A stretch of DNA of 64,000 nt from Chanos chanos (lineage: Eukaryota > Chordata > Actinopteri > Gonorynchiformes > Chanidae). The notes under the pieces were generated by a model. The model did not search any database. It was not told the origin of the DNA and saw nothing but the letters and a program-made list of their open reading frames with translations. The stretch covers positions 16,937,957-17,001,956 of the forward strand of contig NC_044503.1 in NCBI RefSeq assembly GCF_902362185.1, written 5' to 3'. A program made the translations under genes and the position numbers. This document shows, piece by piece, positions 21,001 through 32,904 of this stretch; the first letter of the stretch is position 1, and each line of letters starts with the position of its first letter.

Positions 21001-24000
21001 AGTCACTATCAGCTTAAGGAATAAAATGATCATAGAAGTTAAATATCCAGTGAGTGTAGTTATTGTGTCTGATTTACTCATTCTGTGGCTCTGTAGAGCA
21101 GAGGTTTTCATCTCGGAATACTGTAAGAGGCTTTTGAGATTGGGGTGGAAATGTCAATGTCAAATTAAATTCACTTAGTTAAAATTTGAAGAGGGCAGTT
21201 GAGGAAGATGTTTTGGATTGAAGTGGTTCGGCTGTCAAAAAAGACGGCAAACTCCTGCTGTGTTGAGATAGTTATGTATTTAAGACTCTTTTGAAATTGA
21301 CTATACAGAGTTAGCTACTTACATGTATCTCTAAGAGATTTTATCATTTTAATAATATTGAAATGTAACATTAATCATTTTTATAGTTGTTACTGTTTTT
21401 TGTATGTTATACTGTCAGGTTTTTTTTACAGCATGGGAAATCAGTCGGAGTATGTAGGGGTATTTGAACCAAGAGAGTCTCACCTTATCCTGTACGTTTT
21501 TGCATGGCTTTGTGGACCTATGCTTGAATTTATAGAGGTGTGTGTGTGTGTGTGTATGTGTGTGTCCACAGCTCCGCCCTCGCATCACCGTGGCTCAGCA
21601 GATGAGTACTTGGACAAAGCCAAACAGAGGCACCGTAGCCGCAGCCCGAACCGCCCACCCAGAGAGCAGAGGCCAGAGCACAGCGAGCCACGCCGCATAG
21701 GTCAGTCAAACAAACCCACCAGTCAGCTTGGAACTTGTACTGGCTATGTTTACTTGCAATTTAATAACCTGTTGATAATCAGACTAAAAGCACGATCGGT
21801 GTAAATGCCTTGATACAAACACCTAAATCGGAATAGAGTAATCCGATTGAGCCCGATCCAAGTGACATTTCCATCCGATCAAAAGCCGTTGTATACACGT
21901 GTAATAATCTGTTAAATAGAGGGATATTAGCCATTAATAAGCGTGTTAACATGTGTCGTTGACTACTTTCAGAATCAGAATTGTAACGCACTTTCTGCTC
22001 GTGTCCTTTGGTGTCACGCACCACGCCAAACAAAAACTGCAGAGGCGGAAACCCGGGGCCTGTACTATGAAGCGAGGTAACTGGCTTATCTAATTAACTT
22101 CTTGTTAGGTTAACACAGAGTAAGTCGTAAACCGCCTAATAGAAGAGCTCTATGCCTTTGTTTTGCCAAGAGAATGAAGCCATAGGGCTCTTCTATTAGG
22201 AGGTTTACTACTTACTCTGAGTTAACTTAACCAGAAGTTACCTGGATAAGCCAGTTACCTCGCTTCGTAGTACAGGCCCCTGGTCTTTTGATGGAATGGA
22301 TTCTATGCTGAAGACTTTAAAGGAGAGATGATCAAAACAGTGATGCAGGCTGTTAATTCTAGTCGCTTTGTAATTACAGGATTTGAATTCTTGTGGCTTC
22401 CTACTCCTTAGAAACTGCATACAGAATGCATGTTCTTCTGCCTGCTGGGCTTTAAGAAATGTTCTAAGCCCAAGAAGCACAACCGTAAATAAAGGAAACG
22501 CTGCGTTATTTGCGTTGACTTTCGTTGTTATGTACGTTGACAATAAAAAATGTGCTAAACTTCCCAACTTATGTTATGGCACTTGTAAACAGAGGTTTGA
22601 GACGGATTACTGGGTTTAGGGTACATCAAAGCGGTTGGAATCTTCAATCGGAGCAAATCCATTCAGCTTGCTGAAAACCTCAGCATGGAAACGTAGCCAT
22701 TATGTGAAGTGATTAGCAGCGTTAATGAAATATATGAACTAAGTACTGGAATTGAGACAAACCAAACAGGAAAATGACTCAGATAAGTAAAGCACAGCCT
22801 TTGAGCTATGTAAATAGAACACTCTGCAGGATAAATACATGATTTGTCGTAACCATTTCAGAGCCATATTACTACATTAAAATCATTTAACAGACAGATG
22901 TTTACCAGGCAACAGCCAACTCTTGTTTGAAAGACCCCTGTGCTCTTAGACTATAGATAGAAAGCTTTTTAAAAGGAAAAAAAAGATGAAGAGAAATAGT
23001 TCTCTGGTGAAGCTTTTTTCCAGACTCGGCGTACAACATGTTTATCTAATTAAAATGATGTGGCAAAGGAAGGCCCATTAAAAAAAAACAGAAATCACCC
23101 TGCTTTGGTGGTAGATTTTATCAGACCAGTTGGGCTTTTACAAACCAGTTTTCCCAGACAACACACAGTGTTTCTCTGGATCTGATCTCATGACAGAATC
23201 AATAGATAAAAGGTCTATTTCTGCCTGATCTAAGGATACAAGAACCAGTGTATAGAAGGTTCTGGAAGGTTCAGTGCATGCTGGGCCATTGTCTTTGTCC
23301 TATGACTCTAATCGCCTTACCAGGACGTTTTGGTGTGGTAATGAACTGGTTTTGCTGGAGCTTGGCTGGCAGTTTTGGGGTTTTCCTCAGACTGGAAATG
23401 TCACTGGCGGAGAATGCCCTGTGGTTTGCTGTGAAGAGGTTACAACCTCAGCTGGTTTCCTCTGGTGGTTTTTATGAGCGTGCCATTTCAAACACATAAA
23501 ACAGTCACTTGACCTTACATAACACTGACAGTGAGGGTTAGACTTGATAATGAGAACTCCATAGCAAAGAACACTGATGGTTTTTTGACTAGTCAGCTAA
23601 TATCAATATGTTTTTGTGTGTGAATAGGATGATTGTGTTTTTGTTTTTCTTTTTTCTGTGAGGGAAGCTATTGTGAATATATTTTTGTTTGTGAATAAGT
23701 TGTTTTGTTGGGTTTTTTTGTTCGCTACAGTACGAGAAGAGAAACCGGAGGACAGAGATCTGCTTTCTGACTTACAGGACGTGAGCGACAGTGAAAGGAA
23801 GACCAGTACGGCCGAGTCTTCTATGGGTAAAACACACACACACACTGAGAACTCCTTAAGGTGCATACAGTATGTCCTCACTGAGACCAGTCTGAGCAGA
23901 ATTTTCCATCACATGAACAATAGTGGGCTGATTTGGATTCTCTCTCACTCTCTCTCTCTCTCCTTCCAGCTTCAGGTTCTGGCTCTGAGGAGGGTGATGA

Positions 24001-26378
24001 TGACGACGAAGAGGAGTCAAGCAGCCAGAGCGAGGGAGAGGAGGAGGAAGAGTCAGGATCAAATTCAGAAGGATCTGAACAGAGTGCAGGTCAGCTTCTA
24101 ATGCCCCAGTCTGATCCATCCTGACACAAAGAGATTACCTCAGATCAGTCCGCACTCAGATTCACAAACACCCAGTAAGATCCACTCAGATCCACAAACA
24201 CCCAGTTAGATCCATTCAGATCCGCAACCCCCTGATGAAATGCACACAGATCCATATATAGTGTTACAGGATCATTACGTAACAGAAATTGTTCTGGATG
24301 TTCTGATCTGTGAGTGTATGATCGTGGATGAGTTAAATGTAATTTTTTCCTTTCAAAGATGACGTTAGTGAGGAAGAGCAGTCAGACGAGGAAGAGGAGG
24401 AGGAGAGAGAGAACGGAAACCACATTCCTGCCGGTGAGTTTATTCACAGAACAGTAACAGGAGCTCCCTGTCCCACCAGGATCTGTCTGCATAAATCACT
24501 CTGGAGAAAACTCAAACCGCCACAGACCATTATGTGGTTCACTCTAAATCACCATGTATACGTTGGTTAACTTTCGTTCCCAAAGCCTCTCTGGATTTTT
24601 GCCTGCTCTACACCGACTCAAACATAATGGGCGGAGCCTGCTAGTTTGTGGTCCAGAGTGAAGCATATAGAGCTATAGAGATCCTCATAGGTTCACTGAT
24701 AACGTTGATTATAAAGTAAGAATCTGACACTGTGTGGCTTCCCCCACAGTTCCAGAGTCACGATTTGACCATGACTCAGAGGAGAGTGGTGAGGAAGAGG
24801 AAGGTGAGGAGGGTGAAGAAGCACAGGATGTGACTCCTCAGTCACACTCCCAGTCTGCCACACCTGAGGAGAACTACATCCCTGACTCCCCACCCATCTC
24901 CCCCATAGAGCTGAAAAAGGAGCTGCCTAAATACTTGCCTGCTTTACAGGTACGCACACACACACACACGCACACACAATATCTGCTTTACAGATACGTA
25001 CACACACACACACAATATCTGCCTTACAGGTACGCACACACACTATCTGCCTTACAGCTACGTACACACACACACACGCACACACAATATCTGCCTTACA
25101 GGTACGCACACACAATATCTGCCTTACAGCTACGTACACACGCACACACAATATCTGCCTTACAGGTACGCACACACAATATCTGCCTTACAGCTACGTA
25201 CACACGCACACACAATATCTGCCTTACAGGTACGCACACACAATATCTGCCTTACAGCTACGTACACACACACATACAATATCTGCCTTACAAGTATGTA
25301 CACACACACACACACACACGATATCTGCCTTACAGGTACGTACACACACACACACATAATATCTGCCTTACAGGTGTGTACACACACACACATACAATAT
25401 CTGCCTTACAGGCGCACACACACACACATATATACACACACTGTCAATACCTTCAGGTACACACACACATCTTTGCTTTACAGCTTCAAGTAGTCACACC
25501 CATTGGGCAGTGTGTATAACTGTATGTCTGTCTGTGTTGTGTGTGTGTGTGTGTGTCAGGGTTGCCGTAGTGTGGAGGAGTTTCAGTGTTTAAATCGTAT
25601 AGAGGAAGGCACTTATGGAGTGGTCTACAGAGCCAAGGACAAAAAGACAGGTACACTCAGACCCTTCTCTTAAAATCAGTAGTCCTCTCTGATGATAAGA
25701 AGCACAGCAGCACTGTCAGTATAACTGTGGCTTTGCACTCGTGTCTTTGTCCAGATGAGATAGTGGCTCTGAAGAGACTGAAGATGGAGAAAGAGAAGGA
25801 AGGATTCCCCATCACTTCCCTACGAGAGATTAACACCATTCTGAAGGCTCAGCACCCCAACATTGTCACTGTCAGGGTAAGGACCAATCAGGTCGAAGCT
25901 GTCAGGGCACGGACCAATCAGAATAAGGACCCATCCAGATGTCATGGCAAGGACCAATCAGGGTCAAGCTAATTAGTAATATTTACTGTTTTACAAGCAG
26001 CTAGCAGGTTCATAGTCATCACATTTGCCCTTTAAGTGGTGAACTTTTTCATTTTATTGAGACTTTTTAATTGTAAACCAAAACATTTTCTACACTGATA
26101 GGAAATGGTTTGGTTTAAGATTATAATGTTGACAAGTGGGCTTTAGCCTATAGCTGTTAATAATGTTGTCTGTTTCTTTGTGTTATAGGAGATTGTTGTG
26201 GGCAGTAATATGGATAAAATTTATATTGTGATGAATTATGTGGAACATGATTTGAAGAGTCTGATGGAGACCATGAAACAGCCTTTCCTCCCTGGTAATC
26301 AAAACAAACAGTCTTCAACCCTTGTTTTCAAACTTATCTGGTCTAGCCATTACACTAGATGGAATAGATTTGTATTTT

Positions 26379-26418
<40 letters not shown>

Positions 26419-28451
26419 GTACTAGGTGAAGTAAAGACATTGATGATTCAGCTTTTGAGGGGAGTTCATCATCTCCATGACAACTGGATACTGCATCGTG
26501 ACCTGAAGACCTCAAACCTGCTGCTGAGTCACAAGGGCATTCTGAAGGTACTACATCCATCAGCCAATAGGAAAACACAGTTACAATAATCAACCAATCA
26601 GGAGAAGGTCATGCAAATCTATGTCAACAGGAGGAATGAGTACTTGATCACAGAAGCGTGGGCTGTCTGTAAGCTCTTTGGTGTGTGTCTCCCTGTTGTA
26701 GATCGGTGATTTTGGGTTGGCGCGGGAGTATGGTTCTCCTCTGAAACCGTACACCCCTGTGGTGGTGACCCTGTGGTATCGTTCCCCAGACCTGCTGCTA
26801 GGAGCCAAGGTCTGTCACATGCACTCCTCCTCTTTAACCGACTAACATTTTAAATGAGACACATACACACGCATGCACACTCACACAACACTCTCACGCT
26901 CTCTCTGTGCTTTATGTCAGTGAAATGAAAATGACAGTTCTATGTTAGCTGCTTTTAAACTTGAAGAGCGTAACTTTGGAGACAAACTCAGTCAGAGGCT
27001 GCTCTGAATAAAGTTCTGTTTGAGTGTTCACTGAGGGTTTGCCCGGGCAGTGGTATCTGCTGTGTATGTTTAAAAGCTCAGGCAGTCATGTCTGTGAACA
27101 CAGTCTTTTCCCTGATCTCTCTCCTGACAGGAATACTCCACGGCAGTGGATATGTGGTCCGTCGGCTGCATATTCGGAGAACTCCTGACGCAGAAACCCC
27201 TGTTCCCCGGCAAATCAGAGATCGACCAGATCAACAAAATATTCAAGGTAACCATATTCGCAAACATGAGGAGAAGTGGAGAGAGTTTCTGTCAGAACTG
27301 TTTTTAATTTGTTTTAAGTGTTTGCACTGATGTGCTCAACACACAGCGCTTTAAGGCGTTAGAGAAGCAGGTCAGGATGAGGGCAGGCTAAGTCAGCTGG
27401 GCAGGGCACACAGCTCCAGGCTTTTGTTTTGTTTTGTTTATGCTTTTGTTTCTCCACTGCAGCTGACGCTTCTCACAGTAAAACCCAGTGCAAAGCACAA
27501 AAGACAGCTTGGACTCAGGCTACGAGTGGTAACCACGTGAAAGAGTGTAAGAGCATATGTATACATTAAGGCTCAGTCAGATGGGAGGGGCCAGGCTATC
27601 TCAGTACAGCTCTGCTGGGACTCTTAATGGAAATGAGTTTTCACGCCAGCCTGGGACCTGAGACAAGTTGTGTGATGTAAATGTGAATGAGATATTGGAG
27701 ATAATTGAATGCAGGGTTGTGTGTGCAGCCCTCCCACAGACACCAAACAGTGCTTTTTCATAAACTTTCTCTGGCACCAAAAGTTATATTACACACACAC
27801 TCATACAGAAAGAGTCAGTGCACCACACACACCTTTGCCTCCTTCAGAGAAGTCCCAGTTTGTGTGTGTTGTGTGGATCATCCACAAGGTGTCAGTAATG
27901 AGTAGAGTGGGCTAACTGGGACAGAGTGGGCTAACTGGGATAGTCAATCTTCCAGCTGCACAGGGATCTCTAGACTCTTCTATACAGACCAGGGCTGCTT
28001 CACGTGTGCCTGTGAAAATATTTGACACGCACACACGCACATTCCTGTGTCTCGCTCCGTCCTGTAAAGGCTGTGTTGGTGGAGCAGCGTGGCCCTCGGT
28101 TTGGGTCTTGTTGAGGATGGGCTGTGGAGTCCAGTCTGAATTTGCTTCTGTTATCTGTCAGGGAACCTCAGAACCTCCCTCGCTGCTGCACATGTCGGTG
28201 TCTGAATAATTGCACATTCTTGTCATGATGTGTTTTTTACTGTACTGCAGCTCCCCTTGCGTCTGCGTCTGCCTGGACATTTGTGTTTGCCTGCAGTATG
28301 AGAACTCGTGTATATGTAACTATGTGTTGAAATGTGTGTTTTATCCATTCTATTCAGGACCTGGGCTCTGTCCCTGTGTGTGTGTGTGTGTGTGTGTGTA
28401 ACTGTGTCAATGTGTATGTGGTTTCCTGTTTTGTCAGGACCTGAGCCCTCC

Positions 28452-28482
<31 letters not shown>

Positions 28483-31400
28483 ATTGTTGATGTTTGTTTT
28501 AGTGTACTCTTAGGGCCTGGGTTCTGTGTGTGTCTGTGTGTGTGTAATGTTAGGATCTGGGTTTTCTCTCTGTGTGTATGTCTGTGTTTTGTGCGTGTAA
28601 CTGAGTTGACGTGTGTGTGTTTTTTCTGTCTTGTCAGGACCTGGGTTCTCCCAGTGAGAAGATCTGGCCAGGTTACAGTGAGTTGCCTGCCGTGAAAAAG
28701 ATGACATTCACAGAGTACCAATACAACAACCTGCGCAAACGCTTCGGAGCACTGCTCTCAGATCAGGGTTTCGACCTCATTAACAAGTAAGAGTTACTGG
28801 ACTACAGTCTGGTCATGTACACACACACATATACACACACCCCCTCACAGACTCACACACACACATACGCCCATGAATACACACACATACACACACAAAC
28901 ACACACACACACTACTCTTGCACTCACACAAGAGCCTTTTTAAACATTCTCATGGACTATAACTAGTGAGAGCTCTCTCTAACTGTACAGTGCACATCCT
29001 AGGTTCTCTGGACCCTTCTGTAACAAAAGTGAAGAATAACGTCCAAACTCTGACCCTTAAACATAACACATTTCAACACTTTAATTTCACCAATAAGAAC
29101 AATATATTTAATAGAGAAAACATGCAAGTGACATGGATGGTTAGGCGTTTAAACGTTTAATTAAAACTGGGCCGGAAATGTTTACATCAAATTACTAACC
29201 AGTAACCAACTGTCTTTTTTTCCAAAGTTGAAATCATGAGCTCTGTTAACACTATATTTTCAGTGTAACCACCGGTTCACCGCAGTACACAGTACTGTTC
29301 CATTTTATCTGAAAAAAACACACACTCTCGGATGGTCATTTGCTGGACTGTAGTTGTGTAAATCAGACTGGAGGCAAAGTGGGCGTGTCCCGTGCTTTAT
29401 AGGGCAGTAGCAGTGGGCGTGTCCTGTGCTTTATAGGGCACTAGCAGTGGGCGTGTCCTGTGCTTTATAGGGCAGTAGCAGTGGGCAAGTTTGGCTGGCA
29501 CTGGTCTGTATGAGTGACCAGTCAATTCAGTTTGGTTGGCAAGTCCTTTATCCATTTTGACCATCATCCTTCAGCAGTTAAACTCAAGACGTTGGGGCTT
29601 GCATATTTCGTTTTCCTTATGTTGGCACTGTGTACCCTTTCACTGCTTAACTCTTATATCATAGCAGCCCAAAGTAGCTACTGTGGTTATGTTCTGGGGG
29701 GCTTTTTGTTTGTTTTTTTTATTATTGTTAATATGATGCAATTCACAATAAAAAATATTTGACTCACAGCCTCCACCTGCATCACAAACTCACTGATAAA
29801 CTAGCTACAGCAACCAATCGCGGTTTGCTCAAGATGTCTGTTACAGCCGCATTCCAGACATTTGTCAGCCAATCACTACCATGCATTAGACAGCTTTCAG
29901 CCAATCACAGACTTGCTCCGGACCTCTGTCAACCAGTCACTGCCGTGTCCTAGACAGTTGTCAGCCAATCACAAGCGTGCTCCAGACGTCTATCAGCTTG
30001 GCTGGAATTCAGATTAATACCATGAGTCTAGCTGAATTAGCTCAGTAACGTAAGGACTTTGAGATGGGAAAAGTTCTTTATTCCATTCTGGTTTAGATTT
30101 ATCAACCGGGTTTTCAGACAAAGGAGCAGTGAAGCGAAGTTTGGAAAATCCGTATCACAGAACACAGAGTGACAGCACACAGAACCATCTGAGCGTCAGA
30201 ATTATTTTCCCTTTTCCCTAGACAGTGAAATCTGTTTTCACAGACAGCAGAATCTCTTTGGCTGGCTGTTTCTGCATGGAGGTGCAGAGAGGAGAGGTCT
30301 GGCACCTCATCAAAGCACCTCCTCCCAGTGTAACACATCAGTGTTAATCCGCACAAATACACCTCTGTTAACATACAGACTATAGACAGACCTCCCTCTG
30401 TACTCAACACACTACAGACAGACCTCCATCTGTACTCAACACACTACACACAATCCTCCATCTGCACTCAACACACTACACACAATCCTCCATCTGCACT
30501 CAACACACTACACACAATCCTCCATCTGCACTCAACACACTACACACACACCTCCATCTGCACTCAACACACTACACACACACCTCCATCTGCACTCAAC
30601 ACACTACACACAATCCTCCATCTGCACTCAACACACTACACACAATCCTCCATCTGCACTCAACACACTACAGACAGACCTCCATCTGCACTCAACACAC
30701 TACACACAATCCTCCATCTGCACTCAACACACTACACACAAACCTCCATCTGCACTCAACACACTACACACACACCTCCATCTGTACTCAACACACTACA
30801 GACAGACCTCCATCTGTACTCAACACACTGCAGACAGACCTCCATCTGTACTCAACACACTGCAGACAGACCTTTATCTGCCCTGAACAGACCAGATTGT
30901 CTTCCATCAGTTTCACCTTTTCAATAAAGTGCTTTATTCTGAACTTTTATAGTTGCGTGTGTAGCAAAAAAAGATATTTCAGTTTTCTCTTTTTAAACAT
31001 TCTTTTAGTTAGTTCCCTTCAGTGTCACTGCCTGATACTGAAAAATAGCACCACAGTTTGTCGCAGTGTTGCTTAGACTGACTTGGCTAAACGCACGCAG
31101 ACAGAGCTGGCCTTTTGGGTTTTTATTTTAAGTGCGTGATTCTGCTAAAGAATCATGCAGTCGTGTCTTGTCTTCTGCTCTGTCTCAGGATTGAGGTCTG
31201 AGATAACGAAATTGGAGCGACTGTGTGGAAAGTTGCCACACCCACACACAGAGCAAATTGGATTAGCCTTAAGCCTGCGACCTGTCTAGGGTTGACAGAG
31301 AGTTCAGCAGACAAAACAGAGAGTGTGGAATGACAGTCTTTGGCCCTCATAGACTACAGCCCCACAGGGAGTTACACACACACAGTCTGGTGTGTGTGTG

Positions 31401-32904
31401 AGTGAGTAAAGAGAGAAAGTTGAGTGAAAGCTCGTGTCTTGATGTGGTGGTGTCTATGTGTGTGTGTGTGTGTGTGTATGTGAGAGAGAGAGAGGAAGAG
31501 GCCAAGCAGGGACCAGTGAAGTGTGCATAGCTGCTGACTGTGTGTTTGTGTGTGTGTTTGTGTGTAGCTGCTGACTGTGTGTTTGTGTGTGTGTTTGTGC
31601 ATAGCTGCTGACTGTGTGTTTGTGTGTGTGTTTGTGTGTAGCTGCTGACTGTGTGTTTGTGTGTAGTTGCTGATTGTGTGTTTGAGAAACATACGTTCGG
31701 TTTATGTTTGTCTGAAGTGGCTGTCTCAGGCAGCAGGAGATTTAAACAGCCTCTGTCTGTGGCTCTGCCCATCTGTGACTGTGGCTCTGTCTCTGTCTGC
31801 ACACAGAGGAAAAACTGGCCGGCTCACACACACACACAGAACAGAACCGCTCTCCTCTCCCAATGCAAACAGTGCAGTGCTTTTGATCCTATGACCAAGT
31901 CTGGGTTTCTGTAATAACAGTCAGTGAAGGTTAATAAACACACACACGCTGCACTCAGAGTAATGGACATTTGTTTTCATTTATGTAAACAAGGCTTTGG
32001 ACAACTGCGTGAATCACCTGTTCAGCTCCGAGAGCCAACTCCACGTGCCTGACGCTGTTTAAAAATCTCTGTCTTACTGCCATAGTAACATCGTCTTGTT
32101 TAAAACAATACTGCAAATGGTTTCACCTCAGTCTGTCAGTGTGGTAAAGGGTCCCCCCTGTTACCATTATTAATTCCACCCTGTTTCTCTGCCTCAGGTT
32201 CCTGACGTACTGTCCCTCTAAACGCATTACGGCGGACGAGGCTCTGAAACACGAGTATTTTCGGGAGTCACCCCTGCCCATTGACCCATCCATGTTTCCC
32301 ACGTGGCCGGCCAAGAGCGAGCAGCAGCGTGTGAAGAGGGGCACCAGCCCGCGAGCCCCAGAGGGAGGCCTTGGCTACAGCCAACTGGTGAGACGCAGCA
32401 GATCAGAGCCAACATGGCTCCTCATGGGCGCAGTTTCACACTGTACTGCTGCCCAAAGTTGATCCATTGTGTTAGCAAGTACTAGAGGAGCAACAGCTGG
32501 GAGAAGTAAACATCCAAAATGATGGAGCTCAGACACAACAGTTCATTCACTCTTTCATTGAAATCTGAGGCTGTTTTCATGGTTGGTTTGTGTTGGAGGA
32601 GGTTCAGCACTGTGTAATGCAACTTAGTGATTTTTCTGGTTCTGTGTTTTTCCTTTGTATTTTCGTGTTGTGGAACAACACTGTTGTTCAAAACGAAGCT
32701 GAGGGCTTTAGGTGAATTCTGACTGGACCTGGCTTTCTCATGACACTTCCTTCATAACGTATTTGACGTAATACTCATGTTCTTTCTCTTCTCTTCTTCA
32801 TCACTCTTCAGGGTGAGGACGATCTGAAAGACACGGGCTTCCATCTGACCACTGCCAATCAAGGCGCGTCCAAAGCTGGTCCTGGGTTCAGTCTGAAGTT
32901 CTGA
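18085..32904 (+). CDS. cdk11b: Cyclin-dependent kinase 11 (PITSLRE kinase)
   Basis: Nineteen coding exons join in phase: 18085-18195, 18705-18820, 19087-19214, 19586-19736, 20472-20620, 21572-21700, 23731-23826, 23970-24089, 24359-24433, 24750-24949, 25560-25650, 25755-25876, 26189-26294, 26426-26547, 26702-26809, 27131-27247, 28638-28786, 32198-32387 and 32812-32904. They give 790 residues (human CDK11B about 795). The start [20 protein letters not shown] and the end [13 protein letters not shown] match human. Residues 1-260 are Arg/Glu/Lys-rich, 265-400 acidic, and the kinase starts near 430: G-loop EGTYGVVY, Lys462, PITSLRE 474-480, HRD 555-557, DFG 575-577, T-loop Thr595. CDK11 pairs with cyclin L in transcription and pre-mRNA splicing. 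Oddities: APE is SPD (600-602), and the human p58 internal Met is Gln341. Confidence 0.97.
19741..20105. repeat. CA-rich compound microsatellite with CGCT punctuations, cdk11 intron
   Basis: (CACACA)nCGCT blocks of about 10-20 bases repeat from four bases after the donor at 19736 onward. All long His/Thr/Ser-rich open frames here are translations of this repeat. Confidence 0.95.
22055..22280. mobile_element. Palindromic MITE-like element, cdk11 intron
   Basis: The left end GGGGCCTGTACTATGAAGCG is mirrored by the right end CGCTTCGTAGTACAGGCCCC. Inverted similarity continues inward (GAGGTAACTGGCTTA, TTAACWYAGAGTAAG, CTAATAGAAGAGC) almost to the centre near 22.17 kb, so the 226 bp folds back nearly end to end. 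There is no coding capacity. I could not find a clear target-site duplication, so the superfamily is left open. Confidence 0.8.
24150..24235. repeat. Short tandem repeat after cdk11 exon 8
   Basis: Three imperfect units of about 33 bases with the core CAGATCCACAAACACCCAGT lie about 60 bases after the donor at 24089. Confidence 0.7.
24936..25490 (+). repeat. Minisatellite built from the cdk11 exon 10 splice donor
   Basis: The exon ends ACTTGCCTGCTTTACAG|GTACGCACACAC at 24949/24950. The following 540 bases repeat that junction: AATATCTGCYTTACAG followed by GTACGC, CTACGTA or similar and a CA run, about thirteen further times. Two unit types, ending GTACGC and CTACGTA, alternate over part of the array. 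About six copies keep an intact CAG|GT. The exon-derived part of the unit matches the codons for YLPALQ, showing that the array grew from the exon boundary. Confidence 0.9.
25862..25968 (+). repeat. Tandem near-copies of the cdk11 exon 12 splice donor
   Basis: The real junction CACTGTCAGG|GTAAGGACCAATCAG (cut at 25876/25877) is followed by AGCTGTCAGG|GCACGGACCAATCAG and AGATGTCATG|GCAAGGACCAATCAG. Only the first has GT. The second and third have GC at the donor position. Confidence 0.8.
26382..26414. repeat. (CT)n microsatellite in the polypyrimidine tract of cdk11 exon 14
   Basis: A CT run lies immediately before TTTCTGTACTAG|GTGAAG, so it forms part of the 3' splice-site pyrimidine tract. 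Confidence 0.85.
28351..28660 (+). repeat. Upstream near-copies of the cdk11 exon 17 splice acceptor
   Basis: The true acceptor TTGTCAG|GACCTGGGTTCTCCCAG has its cut at 28637/28638. Upstream copies are TATTCAG|GACCTGGGCTCTG (28351), TTGTCAG|GACCTGAGCCCTC (28431), CTTAG|GGCCTGGGTTCTG (about 28509) and GTTAG|GATCTGGGTTTTC (about 28549). (GT)n runs separate them. All four retain the AG dinucleotide. Confidence 0.85.
28819..28920. repeat. CA-rich microsatellite
   Basis: Interrupted ACACAC/ATACAC tracts near the start of the 3.4-kb cdk11 intron 17. Confidence 0.85.
29394..29486. repeat. Three-copy tandem repeat, about 35-bp unit
   Basis: The unit GTGGGCGTGTCCYGTGCTTT followed by ATAGGGCASTAGCA repeats directly and ends in a partial copy. 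It contains a GC-box-like GGGCGTG. It lies in cdk11 intron 17. Confidence 0.8.
29770..29998. repeat. Degenerate tandem repeat rich in CCAATCAC motifs
   Basis: Imperfect units alternate CAGCCAATCAC with TGCTCCAGACRTCTRTCAR and CTAGACAGYTKTCAG. Five CCAATC-type boxes fall within 230 bases. It is intronic in cdk11 and may simply be a decayed minisatellite. Confidence 0.65.
30352..30882. repeat. Minisatellite, about 31-bp unit, cdk11 intron 17
   Basis: About seventeen contiguous units of CCTCCATCTGCACTCAACAC followed by ACTACACACAW. Units vary mainly at CTGCACT/CTGTACT and ACACACAA/AGACAGA. The edges are more diverged. Confidence 0.95.
31440..31684. repeat. GT microsatellite and TAGCTGCTGACTGTGTG tandem repeat
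   Basis: A (GT)n/(GA)n tract is followed by about five units of TAGCTGCTGACTGTGTGTTT plus a variable GTGTGTGTTTGTG tail. Confidence 0.9.

Noticed and set aside
24734-25519. 261-codon frame continuing from cdk11 exon 10
   Set aside because: Beyond 24949 it is read-through into the donor-derived minisatellite; the conserved protein resumes at 25560.
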